DNA from: an uncultured Eubacteriales bacterium
Lineage (GTDB): Bacteria > Bacillota > Clostridia > Oscillospirales > Oscillospiraceae
Length of the DNA stretch: 18,354 nucleotides
Assembly: GCA_902492005.1 (NCBI GenBank)
Contig: CABUJV010000039.1
Location: 1-18,354, forward strand
Reading direction: 5' to 3'
The notes under the pieces are model-generated. The model was not told the origin of the DNA and ran no database searches. It saw nothing but the letters and a program-made list of their open reading frames with translations. Below are positions 5,882-16,937 of the stretch, one piece after another (within the stretch, counting starts at the first letter, position 1; every line of letters begins with the position of its first letter). The position numbers and the translations under genes were made by a program.

Positions 5882-8800
5882 TTATTGGAAATACGCCGCG
5901 CCGGACTCGAAGATGGGCTGGAACTTGTCGCCGGGGATGTTTTGGGCCACGAAGTCCCCCCGCCGCTCGGAGTGGCCCATCTTGCCGAAGACCCGGCCGT
6001 CCGGGGAAAAGATGCCCTCGACGGCCCCCACAGAGCCGTTGGGGTTGGCGTTGATGTCCATGGAGGGCCGTCCTTGGGCGTCCACATACTGGGTGGCCAC
6101 CTGGCCGTGGGCGATGAGCTCCCGCAGGAGACCGCCGGGGCAGACAAACTTGCCCTCGCCGTGGGAGATGGGGATGGCGTGGAGATCGCCCACCTGGCTT
6201 TTCAGCATCCAGGGGGAGTTGACCGAGGCCACCCGGGTGGTGACGTACCGGCTCTGATGGCGGCCGATGTCGTTGAAGGTCAGCGTGGGGCAGGACTCCT
6301 CCATGGGCCGGATCTCGCCGTAGGGCAACAGGCCCAGTTTGATCAGGGCCTGGAAGCCGTTGCAGATGCCCAGCATCAGGCCGTCGCGGTTTTTGAGCAG
6401 GTCGTGGACAGCGTCGGTGAGCCGGGGATTGCGGAAAAAGGAGCAGATGAACTTGGCCGAACCGTCTGGCTCGTCGCCGCCGGAGAAGCCGCCGGGCAGC
6501 ACCACGAGCTGGGCCGACCGGATGGCGGCCTCCAAGGCATGGGCCGACTGGGCCAGCAGGTCGCCCGTCAGGTTGCGCACCACCACGATCTCCGGCTCCA
6601 TGCCCGCCCGCAGGCAGGCCCGGGCGGTGTCGTACTCGCAGTTGGTACCCGGAAACACCGGGATGACGGCCTTTGGCCGGGCGTTCTTATGCCCACACAC
6701 GGCGGGAGACCGCCGGTCCCAGGCGATGGGCTCCACTTCCCCTTTGGCCCCGGTCCGGGTGGGGTAGACGTCCTCCAGCACCCCCTCGTTGAGGGAGAGC
6801 AGCTCGTCGATGGGGGCGGAATCCGACCCGATGGTGACCATGGGCTCGGCCGTGGTGCAGCCGATGCGAATGGCGCCGGGGAGCTGGGTATCCTCCGTCA
6901 GCTCCGCCACGATGGCGCCGGGCATGGCCCCATACCAGGGCGCGCCGCCCACCGTCTCAGACGCAAAGCCGACGCCGTTGCCGAAGGACATGGCCATGAC
7001 GGCCTCCGCCGCGCCGTACGCTACCGCCCAGGCGGCCTTCACCTTGCCCGCCCGGCGGAGGCTCTGGAAGGAGTCCCAGCCCGTCCGAACGGCCTGCGCA
7101 TCCGCGCCGCTGAAGAGATAGACCGGGTGTCCCGCCTCCTTAAATTCCGGTGAGAGCACCTCTCCCGCCTTGACGGGAGCGATGGCGAAGGAGATGAGGG
7201 TGGGGGGCACGTCCAGGTCCAGGAAGGAACCGGACATGGAGTCCTTGCCGCCGATGGCGGCGGCGCCCAGCTCCAACTGGGCGTCCAGGGCGCCCAGCAG
7301 GGCGGCGAAGGGCTTGCCCCACCGCGCCGGCTCGTCCCGCAGCTTTTCGAAGAACTCCTGGAGGGAGAGATAGGCATTTCGGTAGTCGGCGCCCGCGGCC
7401 ACCAGCTTGGCCACCGAGGTATAGACCGCGCTGTGGGCCCCGGCGTAGGGGTCGGCGCACATCTGGTCCGGGTCAAAGGCCCAGGCCATCACGCTGGCCT
7501 GCTCGGTCTCCCTGCCCGGCTCCACGGGGAATAGGGCGGCCATGGCCTGGGCGGGGGTCCGCTGACTTCTGCCGCCGAAGGGCATCAGCACGCTGGCCGC
7601 GCCGATGGAGCCGTCGAATCGCTCGGTCAGGCCCCGGCGGGAGGCGCACTCCAGGCTTCCGGCCAGCTCCCGCAGGCACTGGCAGCGGTTCCGTGCCCCG
7701 GCAGCGGGGTCCCTTTTCTCCACCGCCACGGCGGCGTGCTTGACCGCGCCGTTGGAGCTCAGGAAGGCCCGGGACAGGTCGGCCACCACCTTCCCCCGCC
7801 AGCGCATCACCATCCGGGGGCTCTCGGTGACCACCGCCACCGGATAGGCCTCCAGGTTCTCCGCCTGGGCGGCGGCGATGAAGCGGCCGGCGTCGGCCGC
7901 GGCCACCACCACCGCCATGCGCTCCTGGGACTCGGAGATGGCCAGCTCGGTGCCGTCCAGGCCGTCGTATTTCTTGCGCACGGCGTCCAGGTCAATGGAC
8001 AGGCCGTCGGCCAACTCGCCGATGGCCACGGACACGCCGCCCGCGCCGAAGTCGTTGCACCGCTTGATGAGCCGGGTCACGTCCCCCCGGCGGAACAGCC
8101 GCTGGATCTTCCGCTCCTCGGGGGCGTTGCCCTTCTGCACCTCGGAGGCCATGGTGTCCAGGCTCTTCCGGTCGTGGCTCTTGGAGGAGCCGGTGGCCCC
8201 GCCGATGCCGTCCCGGCCGGTACGGCCGCCCAGAAGGATGACCACGTCGCCGGGGGCGGGCGCCTCCCGCACCACGTGGCCGGCGGGTGCGGCCCCCACC
8301 ACGGCGCCGCACTCCAGGCGCTTGGCCACATAGCCGGGGTGATAGACCTCGGCCACATGGCCGGTGGCCAGGCCGATCTGGTTGCCGTAGGAGGAGTAGC
8401 CCGCGGCGGCGGTCTGAGCGATCTTGCGCTGGGGCAGCTTGCCCTCCAGCGTCTCGGCCATGGGGACCCGGGGGTCCCCGCCGCCGGTGACGCGCATGGC
8501 CTGGTGGACGTACACCCGGCCGGACAGGGGGTCCCGGATGCAGCCGCCGATGCAGGTGGCCGCGCCGCCGAAGGGCTCGATCTCGGTGGGGTGGTTGTGG
8601 GTCTCGTTCTTGAACATGAGCAGCCAGTCCTGCTCTTCGCCGTCTACCACCGCGGGGACGTGGATGGAGCAGGCGTTGATCTCCTCGCTCTCATCCAGTT
8701 CGGGGAGCAGGCCCCGCTTTTTCAGGGTCTTGGCGCCGATGGTGGCCAGGTCCATCAGGGTCTGGGGCCGCCGGGCGGCCTTCTCGGGGCCGTAGACCTC

Positions 8801-9571
8801 CTCCCGGGCCGCCAGATACCGCTCGTAGGCGGCCTGGACGGCGGGGTCGTCGATGCGGATCTGGTCCAGGTGGGTGGCGAAGGTGGTGTGGCGGCAATGG
8901 TCGGACCAGTAGGTATCCACCAGCCGCAGCTCGGTGACAGTGGGGTCCCGGCCCTCTTCGTCCCGCATATAGGCCTGAAAGAATTTCAGGTCGCTGAGGT
9001 CCATCGCCAGGCCGTACTGCTCCAGGACGTCCCGCAGCGCCTCCTCCGCCAGGGTGCAGAAGCCCTCCAGCACCGGCACGTCGGCGGGCACGGGATCGGT
9101 CTGCGCCAGGGTAGCGGGCTTATCCAGGGAGGCCTGACGGCTCTCTACCGGGTTGATGAGGTATTTCTTCACCTTTTCCAGGTCGGCGTCCGGCACCTGC
9201 CCCAGCAGGACGTACACGGCGGCGGCGGCCACCGCAGGCCGGTCCCCGCCGGTCATGAGCTGGATGCACTGGGCCGCAGAGTCCGCCCGCTGGTCGTACT
9301 GTCCGGGCAGAGCCTCCACCGCCGCCAGGGCGTAGGGTCCCTCCACCGGAGGCATGGCCTCGTCCCAGATCGCGTCCACCTGGGGCTCGGAAAACACGGC
9401 GGTCCTGGCGGCGGCGTAAACGGCGGCGTCGACGCCCTCCACGTCATAGCGGTTCAGGACCCGGACCCGCTCCAGACCCCGCACGCCCAACTGTTCGGTC
9501 AGCTCCCGGCACAGGGCCCGGGCCGCGCCGTCAAATCCGGGCTTTTTTTCCACAAAGCAGCGGAATACCAT
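5882..9571 (-). CDS. purL: Phosphoribosylformylglycinamidine (FGAM) synthase, single-chain
   Basis: Catalyses the fourth step of de novo purine synthesis: FGAR + glutamine + ATP to FGAM, in the cytoplasm. At 1,229 residues it is the large fused type. The N-terminal linker is followed by synthetase halves, with the signature TYWSDHCRHTTF at about 220-231. The C-terminal glutamine amidotransferase domain starts at VIPVFPGTNCEYD. Its triad is Cys1070 (GICNGFQ) and His1200/Glu1202 (GHSER). The start is placed at ATG 9571, giving MVFRCFVEKKPGF, because the AGGAG site is 8 nt away. It would be only 2 nt from the alternative ATG at 9577. The gene begins 36 nt after the substrate-binding protein gene, so it may share that transcript, and a terminator follows. 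No other purine gene is in the window, which is unusual. Confidence 0.96.
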   Translation of the reverse strand: MVFRCFVEKKPGFDGAARALCRELTEQLGVRGLERVRVLNRYDVEGVDAAVYAAARTAVFSEPQVDAIWDEAMPPVEGPYALAAVEALPGQYDQRADSAAQCIQLMTGGDRPAVAAAAVYVLLGQVPDADLEKVKKYLINPVESRQASLDKPATLAQTDPVPADVPVLEGFCTLAEEALRDVLEQYGLAMDLSDLKFFQAYMRDEEGRDPTVTELRLVDTYWSDHCRHTTFATHLDQIRIDDPAVQAAYERYLAAREEVYGPEKAARRPQTLMDLATIGAKTLKKRGLLPELDESEEINACSIHVPAVVDGEEQDWLLMFKNETHNHPTEIEPFGGAATCIGGCIRDPLSGRVYVHQAMRVTGGGDPRVPMAETLEGKLPQRKIAQTAAAGYSSYGNQIGLATGHVAEVYHPGYVAKRLECGAVVGAAPAGHVVREAPAPGDVVILLGGRTGRDGIGGATGSSKSHDRKSLDTMASEVQKGNAPEERKIQRLFRRGDVTRLIKRCNDFGAGGVSVAIGELADGLSIDLDAVRKKYDGLDGTELAISESQERMAVVVAAADAGRFIAAAQAENLEAYPVAVVTESPRMVMRWRGKVVADLSRAFLSSNGAVKHAAVAVEKRDPAAGARNRCQCLRELAGSLECASRRGLTERFDGSIGAASVLMPFGGRSQRTPAQAMAALFPVEPGRETEQASVMAWAFDPDQMCADPYAGAHSAVYTSVAKLVAAGADYRNAYLSLQEFFEKLRDEPARWGKPFAALLGALDAQLELGAAAIGGKDSMSGSFLDLDVPPTLISFAIAPVKAGEVLSPEFKEAGHPVYLFSGADAQAVRTGWDSFQSLRRAGKVKAAWAVAYGAAEAVMAMSFGNGVGFASETVGGAPWYGAMPGAIVAELTEDTQLPGAIRIGCTTAEPMVTIGSDSAPIDELLSLNEGVLEDVYPTRTGAKGEVEPIAWDRRSPAVCGHKNARPKAVIPVFPGTNCEYDTARACLRAGMEPEIVVVRNLTGDLLAQSAHALEAAIRSAQLVVLPGGFSGGDEPDGSAKFICSFFRNPRLTDAVHDLLKNRDGLMLGICNGFQALIKLGLLPYGEIRPMEESCPTLTFNDIGRHQSRYVTTRVASVNSPWMLKSQVGDLHAIPISHGEGKFVCPGGLLRELIAHGQVATQYVDAQGRPSMDINANPNGSVGAVEGIFSPDGRVFGKMGHSERRGDFVAQNIPGDKFQPIFESGAAYFQ

Positions 9572-9607
9572 AACCATCTCTCCTCGTTCTCTCTGTCTCT
9601 GGGTCGT

Positions 9608-11143
9608 TTATCCTCCGGAGCCGAAGCTCCAGTGTGCGAAGCCATAGAAGGGGTTCTGCTGGGTGGGGGTCAGGCCGGAGACCGTGCCCCACTGGGTCAG
9701 CACCGACTGGTTCTTGAAGCACAGCACGGCGAAGGGGGCCTCCTGGCCCAGATGGGCCCACAGGGCGGAGGCCGCCGTCTTCCGGGCCGCGCCGGCGGCC
9801 GCCCGGTAGGCGTCCGCTAGGGCGTTGGTGACGGCGTTCCAGTACTTCCCGTAGTTCAGCGCCCCGCTGAGCAGCGGCGTGGGGTCAAAGTCAGCGCTGA
9901 GGGTCACCGCCCCCAGGTAGAGGTCGAAGGCCCCCTGGGCCAGCGCCTTCTGGTAGTCGGTCCAGTTGAGCTTCTGCAGCTCCACCCCGATCCCGGCCCG
10001 GGTCAGCTCCCCGGCCAGGTACTCCGCCGCCGCCAGCCGGAAGGAGTTGTCGGTGCTGACCACAAAGGTGAGGGCTAATCGCTCCCGGCCCCTGGCCCAC
10101 TGGCCGTCCTCTCCCTTGGACCAGCCCGCCGCCGTCAGGCCGTCGGCCAGGGCCTGGGGGGCGTAGTCCAGGGCGGCGGCGGCCGTCTCGTCGTAGCAGG
10201 CGGCCGCCGGGTGGACCGGCAGGGCGGAGGCCACGGCGTGGCGGGCGTAGAGGGCGGAGGCCACGCTGTTCCGGTCCAGGCCCCGGGACAGGGCTTGCCG
10301 CACCGCCGGGTCCCTGCAGACGCCCGCATTGCAGTTGAAGCCCACATAGAGCATGGTGGAGGTGGGATAGTCCCAGGTCTCGTAATCGCCTCCGAAACCC
10401 AGGGCGCTGGTGCCGGTGAGGTCGGTGGTCACCAGGGAGATGTCCCCGGCGTCGAAGGCGTAGATCAGGTCGTCCGGCTCGGGCGCCGTGTAGAGGGGGA
10501 TGGTCTGGACGGGCAGGGGCTTATTCTGCCACCAGTCGGTCCGGGCGGTCAGCCGGGAGTCCTCCCCCCAGCCCTCCACCACGTAGGGCCCGGTGCCCAG
10601 CGGCTCCTCGCTCTCCCCCTTGACGATGGGGATGTCCAGCAGGGCGGGCAGGGCCCCGTTGGGCCGGTTGAGGAGGACCACCACCGCACCGTCCTGGCTG
10701 GCCACGCTCCGGACGCCCCCCATCCGGCCGGAAAACCGGGAGCTCTCTGCCATGGCCAGCCGCAGGGAGGCCGCCGCCTCGTCGGCGGTGAGGGGGCTGC
10801 CGTCGGAGAAGGTGACGCCGGAGCGGAGGGTGAAGGTCCAGGTGAGACCGTCCTCGCTGACGGTGTAGCTCTGGCACAGCACCGGCTGGGGCTCGAAGCC
10901 GCCGTCCAGGGCGAACAGCCCCTCCCACACCAGGCCGGCCAGGGCCACGTTGGCGGCGTCCTGGCTGAGGATAGGGTGGAGAGTCCCCTCCGACCGGGGC
11001 AGGACAAAGGCCCGCGCCGGCTCCGGCCGGGCCGTCTGGGCGGGGGTGGGGGTGGTCTCCGGCGGAGGGGTCTCCCCCGCCGGGGCGCAGGCGCTCAGGG
11101 CCAGGGCCCCCGCCAGCAGCAGGGCCGTCAGCCGCGTTCCCAT
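9608..11143 (-). CDS. Family 5 extracellular solute-binding lipoprotein (peptide/nickel ABC transporter type)
   Basis: A 511-residue secreted lipoprotein. A signal peptide, MGTRLTALLLAGALALSAC, ends in a lipobox with Cys19, followed by a Pro/Thr-rich linker (about 20-45). The mature part has the SBP family 5 features: LHPILSQDAANVALAGLVWEGLF, SYTVSEDGLTWTFTLRSGVTFSDGSPLTADE and VGFNCNAGVCRDPAVRQALSRGLDR. Such proteins capture oligopeptides or similar ligands for an ABC importer. No permease or ATPase gene is nearby, so it is an orphan receptor in this window. ATG 11143 is 8 nt after the pgeF stop, with GAGG overlapping that stop, which suggests translational coupling. The frame is open further upstream inside pgeF, but the signal peptide fixes the start. 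Confidence 0.9.
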   Translation of the reverse strand: MGTRLTALLLAGALALSACAPAGETPPPETTPTPAQTARPEPARAFVLPRSEGTLHPILSQDAANVALAGLVWEGLFALDGGFEPQPVLCQSYTVSEDGLTWTFTLRSGVTFSDGSPLTADEAAASLRLAMAESSRFSGRMGGVRSVASQDGAVVVLLNRPNGALPALLDIPIVKGESEEPLGTGPYVVEGWGEDSRLTARTDWWQNKPLPVQTIPLYTAPEPDDLIYAFDAGDISLVTTDLTGTSALGFGGDYETWDYPTSTMLYVGFNCNAGVCRDPAVRQALSRGLDRNSVASALYARHAVASALPVHPAAACYDETAAAALDYAPQALADGLTAAGWSKGEDGQWARGRERLALTFVVSTDNSFRLAAAEYLAGELTRAGIGVELQKLNWTDYQKALAQGAFDLYLGAVTLSADFDPTPLLSGALNYGKYWNAVTNALADAYRAAAGAARKTAASALWAHLGQEAPFAVLCFKNQSVLTQWGTVSGLTPTQQNPFYGFAHWSFGSGG

Positions 11144-11151
11144 GGCCGGCC

Positions 11152-11961
11152 TCACAGCAGCTGGATGACTGCGGCCTGGCTGCCCCGCCGGCCCTGGGTG
11201 GCCCGGTGGGACCAGTATTTCTCCGGGTGGCAGGCGGTGCAGTCCGGAGAGATGTCGATGTGCTCCTCCAGCAGCCCCGCCCGCTTCAGCCGCATGGCGT
11301 TGAGGCCCTTCAGGTCCACCTTGAACTTGCCCCCCTCGATGGGCTCGATGTAGGGGGTGGCGCACACGCCCAGGGCCTGGGTCATGGCGTTGGGCACGTC
11401 CTCGTGGGTCTCGAAGCAGCACTTGGAGATGCCAGGGCCGATGGCGGCCCGGATGTCCTCCGGCAGGGAGCCGTAAAAGCCCATCTTCTCCACCGCCCGC
11501 TGGGCGATGCCCAAAGCGGTGCCCCGCCAGCCCGCGTGGCAGGCCGCCGCCACCCGGCGCACCGGGTCGTAGAGCAGGATGGGCAGGCAGTCGGCCCCGA
11601 AGATCACCAGGGACACCCCCGGCAGGTCGGTGACCAAGCCGTCCACCTCATAGCCCTCCGGGTCATAGAGGTCCCGCTTCCAGTCGGCGGAGGTGACCGG
11701 GCGCACCACGTCTCCGTGGACCTGGTTGGACATGGCCACCCGGGTCAGGTCCGCCCCTGCGGCCCGGAAGAACCGCCGGTAATTCTCCCGGACACAGTCC
11801 GGGTCGTCTCCCCGGGTGGAGCCCAGGTTCAGGCTGGCATAGATGCCGGAGGACACCCCGCCCAGCCGGGTGGAAAAGGCATGGACCGCCCCTCCGGCCC
11901 CGGCGATGCCCTGGGAATAGGTAAAGGTCACTCCGTTTTTCGTGGTCTCAGCAAAGCTCAT
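11152..11961 (-). CDS. pgeF: Peptidoglycan editing factor PgeF (DUF152/YfiH/YlmD family)
   Basis: A 269-residue protein of the former multicopper polyphenol oxidase family, now associated with editing of peptidoglycan precursors in bacteria and with purine nucleoside activity in some homologs. Family blocks are FSTRLGGVSSGIYASLNLG (29-47), NQVHGD (79-84), GADCLPILLYD (122-132), CHAGWRGT (141-148) and GPGISKCCFE (175-184). The likely zinc ligands are His82, Cys125 and His142. ATG 11961 is preceded by GAGGGG 6 nt upstream, and a longer reading would run into the secA end. It lies between secA and the substrate-binding protein gene, with a strong hairpin on the secA side. All conserved motifs look intact. 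Confidence 0.93.
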   Translation of the reverse strand: MSFAETTKNGVTFTYSQGIAGAGGAVHAFSTRLGGVSSGIYASLNLGSTRGDDPDCVRENYRRFFRAAGADLTRVAMSNQVHGDVVRPVTSADWKRDLYDPEGYEVDGLVTDLPGVSLVIFGADCLPILLYDPVRRVAAACHAGWRGTALGIAQRAVEKMGFYGSLPEDIRAAIGPGISKCCFETHEDVPNAMTQALGVCATPYIEPIEGGKFKVDLKGLNAMRLKRAGLLEEHIDISPDCTACHPEKYWSHRATQGRRGSQAAVIQLL

Positions 11962-11980
11962 ACATACCCCTCTAACAGGA

Positions 11981-12023
11981 GAATACGGGTCCCCACGGCG
12001 CGCGGGGACCCGTATTCTTGTTT
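11981..12023 (+). terminator. Strong hairpin between secA and pgeF, T-run on the plus side
   Basis: GAATACGGGTCCCC (11981-11994) pairs perfectly with GGGGACCCGTATTC (12004-12017) around a 9-nt loop. The run TTGTTTTT follows only on the plus strand. Read in the secA direction the stem is followed by TCCTGTTAGAGG, which is not a U-tract. It is therefore a good intrinsic terminator for antisense plus-strand transcription, and perhaps only a stabilising or attenuating stem for the secA-pgeF transcript. Confidence 0.6.
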
Positions 12024-14780
<2,757 letters not shown>

Positions 14781-14850
14781 ATCTGATCGTACACCTTTCT
14801 TATTTCCACACGGGCCCGGCCCGTTTTTGGGCATTCCACAGGTAGCTGGT

Positions 14851-14871
14851 ATTATATCACAACGGTTGTGA
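14851..14871 (-). promoter_or_regulatory. secA promoter -10 with overlapping palindrome
   Basis: On the minus strand TATAAT (14856-14851) is preceded by TGA, an extended -10. No convincing -35 is visible at 17 nt. Directly upstream is the 15-bp palindrome TCACAACGGTTGTGA (14857-14871), and a further TTGTGAA occurs near 14888. The palindrome occupies the spacer, so it is a possible operator. The rest of the 249-nt gap (14781-15029) holds the secA leader, with a GC-rich self-complementary stretch CGGGCCCGGCCCG near 14811, and the dehydrogenase promoter. Confidence 0.5.
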
Positions 14872-14946
14872 ATAAAAAAGGGGAAATTGTGAACAAATGC
14901 GGGCTCTCCCGCCCTGCGGAGCCGCCCCAAAAAACCGGCGGACGGC

Positions 14947-14974
14947 TTGTTTTCCCCGCGGAGCGTGTTATAAT
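14947..14974 (+). promoter_or_regulatory. Promoter of the D-2-hydroxyacid dehydrogenase gene
   Basis: TTGTTT (14947-14952) and TATAAT (14969-14974) are separated by 16 nt, with TGT before the -10 box giving an extended -10. The AAGGAGG ribosome site (15013-15019) and ATG 15030 follow after a short leader. Confidence 0.65.
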
Positions 14975-15029
14975 TGGGGCATAGAAAACAACCCCGACGG
15001 ACAAACATCAACAAGGAGGCCGTTCCCCT

Positions 15030-15977
15030 ATGAAAATCGTCCTGCTGGAATCCCTGGGCGTTCCGGAAGAGGTCCTGAACGCCTGCGCCAAGCCCCTGAC
15101 CGACGCGGGGCACACCTTCGCCGCCTATCCCAAGGACACCGATCCCCAAGTGCAGATCGCCCGCGCCGGGGACGCCGACGTCATCATGATCGCCAACATG
15201 CCCCTGAAGGGGGAGGTCATCGCCGCCTGCCCCAACCTGAAGTACATCGATGTGGCCTTCACCGGCGTGGACCACGTGGACCTGGAGGCCGCCCGGGCCA
15301 AGGGGGTTCGGGTCTCCAACGCGGCGGGCTACTCCACCCAGGCGGTGGCCGAGCTGAGTCTGGGCCTGATGCTCTCCCTGCTGCGCAATGTGCCCCAGGT
15401 GGAGGCGCGCTGCCGCTCCGGCCAGACCAAGGACGGCCTGGTGGGGGTGGAGCTCCGGGGCAAGACGGTGGGCATCGTAGGCGCCGGGGCCATCGGCACC
15501 CGCACCGCCGAGTTGTGCCATGCCTTCGGGTGCAGGGTGCTGGGCTACAAGCGCCATGTGAAGGGGGACGAGCCCGCTTTTATCCAGTTCGTGTCCCTGG
15601 ATGAGCTGCTGGCCCAGTCGGACATCGTCTCGCTCCACTGCCCCCTGAACGACGACTCCCGGGGTCTCATCGGCAAAGAGAACATCGCCAAGATGAAGCG
15701 GGGGGCCTACGTCATCAACGCCGCCCGCGGCCCGGTGGTGGACTCCCAGGCTCTGGCCGACGCGCTGAACAGCGGCTACCTGGCGGGCGCGGGCATCGAC
15801 GTGTTCGAGACCGAGCCCCCGCTGGATCCCGCTCATCCCCTGCTCCACAGCAAGAACACCATCGTCACCCCCCACGTGGCCTTCGCCTCCGCCGAGTCCA
15901 TGGAGGCCCGCTGCCAGATCGTCTTTGACAACATCCAGAAGTGGATGGCCGGCGAGCCGGTCAACGTCGTCCTGTAA
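15030..15977 (+). CDS. D-isomer-specific 2-hydroxyacid dehydrogenase
   Basis: A 315-residue NAD(P)-dependent oxidoreductase interconverting a 2-keto acid and its D-2-hydroxy acid in the cytoplasm. The Rossmann fold motif is GIVGAGAIG (148-156). The catalytic triad is Arg233 (NAARGP), Glu262 (DVFETEPP) and His282 (VTPHVAF). The substrate-side domain contains DVAFTGVDHVDLEAARAKG (74-92) and NAAGYSTQAVAE, typical of the glycerate/hydroxypyruvate/phosphoglycerate dehydrogenase branch. There is no ACT domain, so it is not a full-length serine-pathway SerA. The exact substrate cannot be read from the sequence. It has its own promoter and a strong terminator, so it is probably monocistronic, divergent from secA. 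Confidence 0.92.
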   Translation: MKIVLLESLGVPEEVLNACAKPLTDAGHTFAAYPKDTDPQVQIARAGDADVIMIANMPLKGEVIAACPNLKYIDVAFTGVDHVDLEAARAKGVRVSNAAGYSTQAVAELSLGLMLSLLRNVPQVEARCRSGQTKDGLVGVELRGKTVGIVGAGAIGTRTAELCHAFGCRVLGYKRHVKGDEPAFIQFVSLDELLAQSDIVSLHCPLNDDSRGLIGKENIAKMKRGAYVINAARGPVVDSQALADALNSGYLAGAGIDVFETEPPLDPAHPLLHSKNTIVTPHVAFASAESMEARCQIVFDNIQKWMAGEPVNVVL

Positions 15978-15996
15978 GCCCGTCCGGAGCTCCGCG

Positions 15997-16028
15997 GGAC
16001 CGGCCCTTTGTGGGCCGGTCCTTTTTAT
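15997..16028 (+). terminator. Intrinsic terminator of the dehydrogenase gene
   Basis: GGACCGGCCC (15997-16006) pairs with GGGCCGGTCC (16012-16021) around a 5-nt loop, followed by TTTTTATT. It begins 20 nt after the stop codon. Confidence 0.92.
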
Positions 16029-16073
16029 TCTCCGCCCAATGATGACAAAACGGTCTCAATTCAAATTTCCCGG

Positions 16074-16102
16074 TTTACGGCGCCGGATTGGGATGTTAAA
16101 AT
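16074..16102 (+). promoter_or_regulatory. Promoter of the DUF3298 lipoprotein-rlmD operon
   Basis: TTTACG (16074-16079) and TAAAAT (16097-16102) are spaced by 17 nt, with TGT giving an extended -10. The leader of about 45 nt contains AAGGAGG just before ATG 16152. Confidence 0.6.
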
Positions 16103-16151
16103 AGAGCATGACTGTTTGACATAAATCCGCCTTTTTCGAAGGAGGTCTCCC

Positions 16152-16919
16152 ATGCGTATCCGAATCCTTCCCGCCGTTCTGGCCCTGGCCCTGGCCCTGG
16201 GCGCCTGTGCGCCCGCCCCGGCGGAATCCACACCCGCCCCCACCCCATCCGAGAGCCTGCCCGCCCCCACGCGCGGGGAGCTGATCTGGACCGACCAGGT
16301 GTTTGAAAAGACGTGGGTCACCGGAGACGGCGTCCAGCTCATGACCGCCCGGTATGTCCTGCCCGCCGCCGAACACCCGGAAAACGACCCGGCCTGGGCC
16401 ATCATCACCGAGTATTTCAAGGGGCAGGGGGAAGCCTATCTGGAGCAGGCCGAGGACACCGCCGGCTTTGCCGAGGGCGACTACGACATCGCCCAGGCCT
16501 CCAGCTACGAGTTCAGCCCCTACGCCGAGGAGGCCTCCTACACCGTCACCTACCAGAACGACAGCGTGGTCAGCTTTGTCCGTTCCTACTATTCCAACTT
16601 TGGCGCGGCCTACCCCACCGTCCTCCAGCTCTCCGAGCAGTTCAACCTGTATGACGGGGCCCGGCTCCACTTTGCCGACTTCTTCTCCGACCCGGAGGAG
16701 GCCCGCGAGCGGGTCCTGAAGGCCATCCACGCTGTCACAGACCCGCTGGAGGGCTACCGCTCCGCCGACGTGGACGGTCTCTTCCATGAGGACAATTTCT
16801 ACCTCACCAACGAGGGCTTCGTGTTCTATTACCAGTCGGAGGCCATTGCCCCCCACGCGGCGGGCATCCCCGAATTTACCATCCCCTATACCGACCTGTC
16901 CGACCTCACGGTCCGCTGA
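16152..16919 (+). CDS. DUF3298/RsiV-like lipoprotein
   Basis: A 255-residue exported lipoprotein. The signal peptide MRIRILPAVLALALALGAC ends in a lipobox at Cys19, followed by a Pro/Ser/Thr-rich spacer to about residue 42. The body has the pattern of DUF3298 proteins: a beta-rich first half with YTVTYQNDSVVSFVRSYYSNFGAAYP, then LQLSEQFNLYDGARLHFADFF, and a C-terminal NFYLTNEGFVFYYQSEAIAPHAAGIPEFTIPYTDL. Related domains occur in RsiV-like anti-sigma factors and PdaC-type proteins, some of which bind lysozyme or act on peptidoglycan. Here no transmembrane anchor or anti-sigma domain is visible, so the role is unknown. AAGGAGG lies 6 nt before the ATG, and rlmD follows after 18 nt. Confidence 0.8.
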   Translation: MRIRILPAVLALALALGACAPAPAESTPAPTPSESLPAPTRGELIWTDQVFEKTWVTGDGVQLMTARYVLPAAEHPENDPAWAIITEYFKGQGEAYLEQAEDTAGFAEGDYDIAQASSYEFSPYAEEASYTVTYQNDSVVSFVRSYYSNFGAAYPTVLQLSEQFNLYDGARLHFADFFSDPEEARERVLKAIHAVTDPLEGYRSADVDGLFHEDNFYLTNEGFVFYYQSEAIAPHAAGIPEFTIPYTDLSDLTVR

Positions 16920-16937
16920 CAGACCCTGGAGGCCCCT

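Noticed and set aside
5885..7153. Plus-strand open frame opposite the amidotransferase end of purL
   Set aside because: Its translation is a compositional mirror of purL without domains or a credible ribosome site.
9572..9607. Purine riboswitch or PurR-type site ahead of purL
   Set aside because: Only 36 nt separate purL from the preceding gene, too short for a purine aptamer, and no such structure is visible.
7736..9820. Long plus-strand open frame opposite purL
   Set aside because: It is antisense to a conserved enzyme in very GC-rich DNA and its translation is low-complexity (Gly, His, Leu, Val rich) with no recognisable domain. Third-position GC bias in purL explains the lack of stops.
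11144..11422. Upstream extension of the substrate-binding protein frame
   Set aside because: It lies inside pgeF in another frame. The signal peptide with lipobox starts cleanly at 11143.
14781..15875. 365-codon N-terminal extension of the secA frame
   Set aside because: The extension is antisense to the dehydrogenase gene and has no SecA similarity. The canonical SecA N-terminus begins at ATG 14780, with a ribosome site and promoter upstream.
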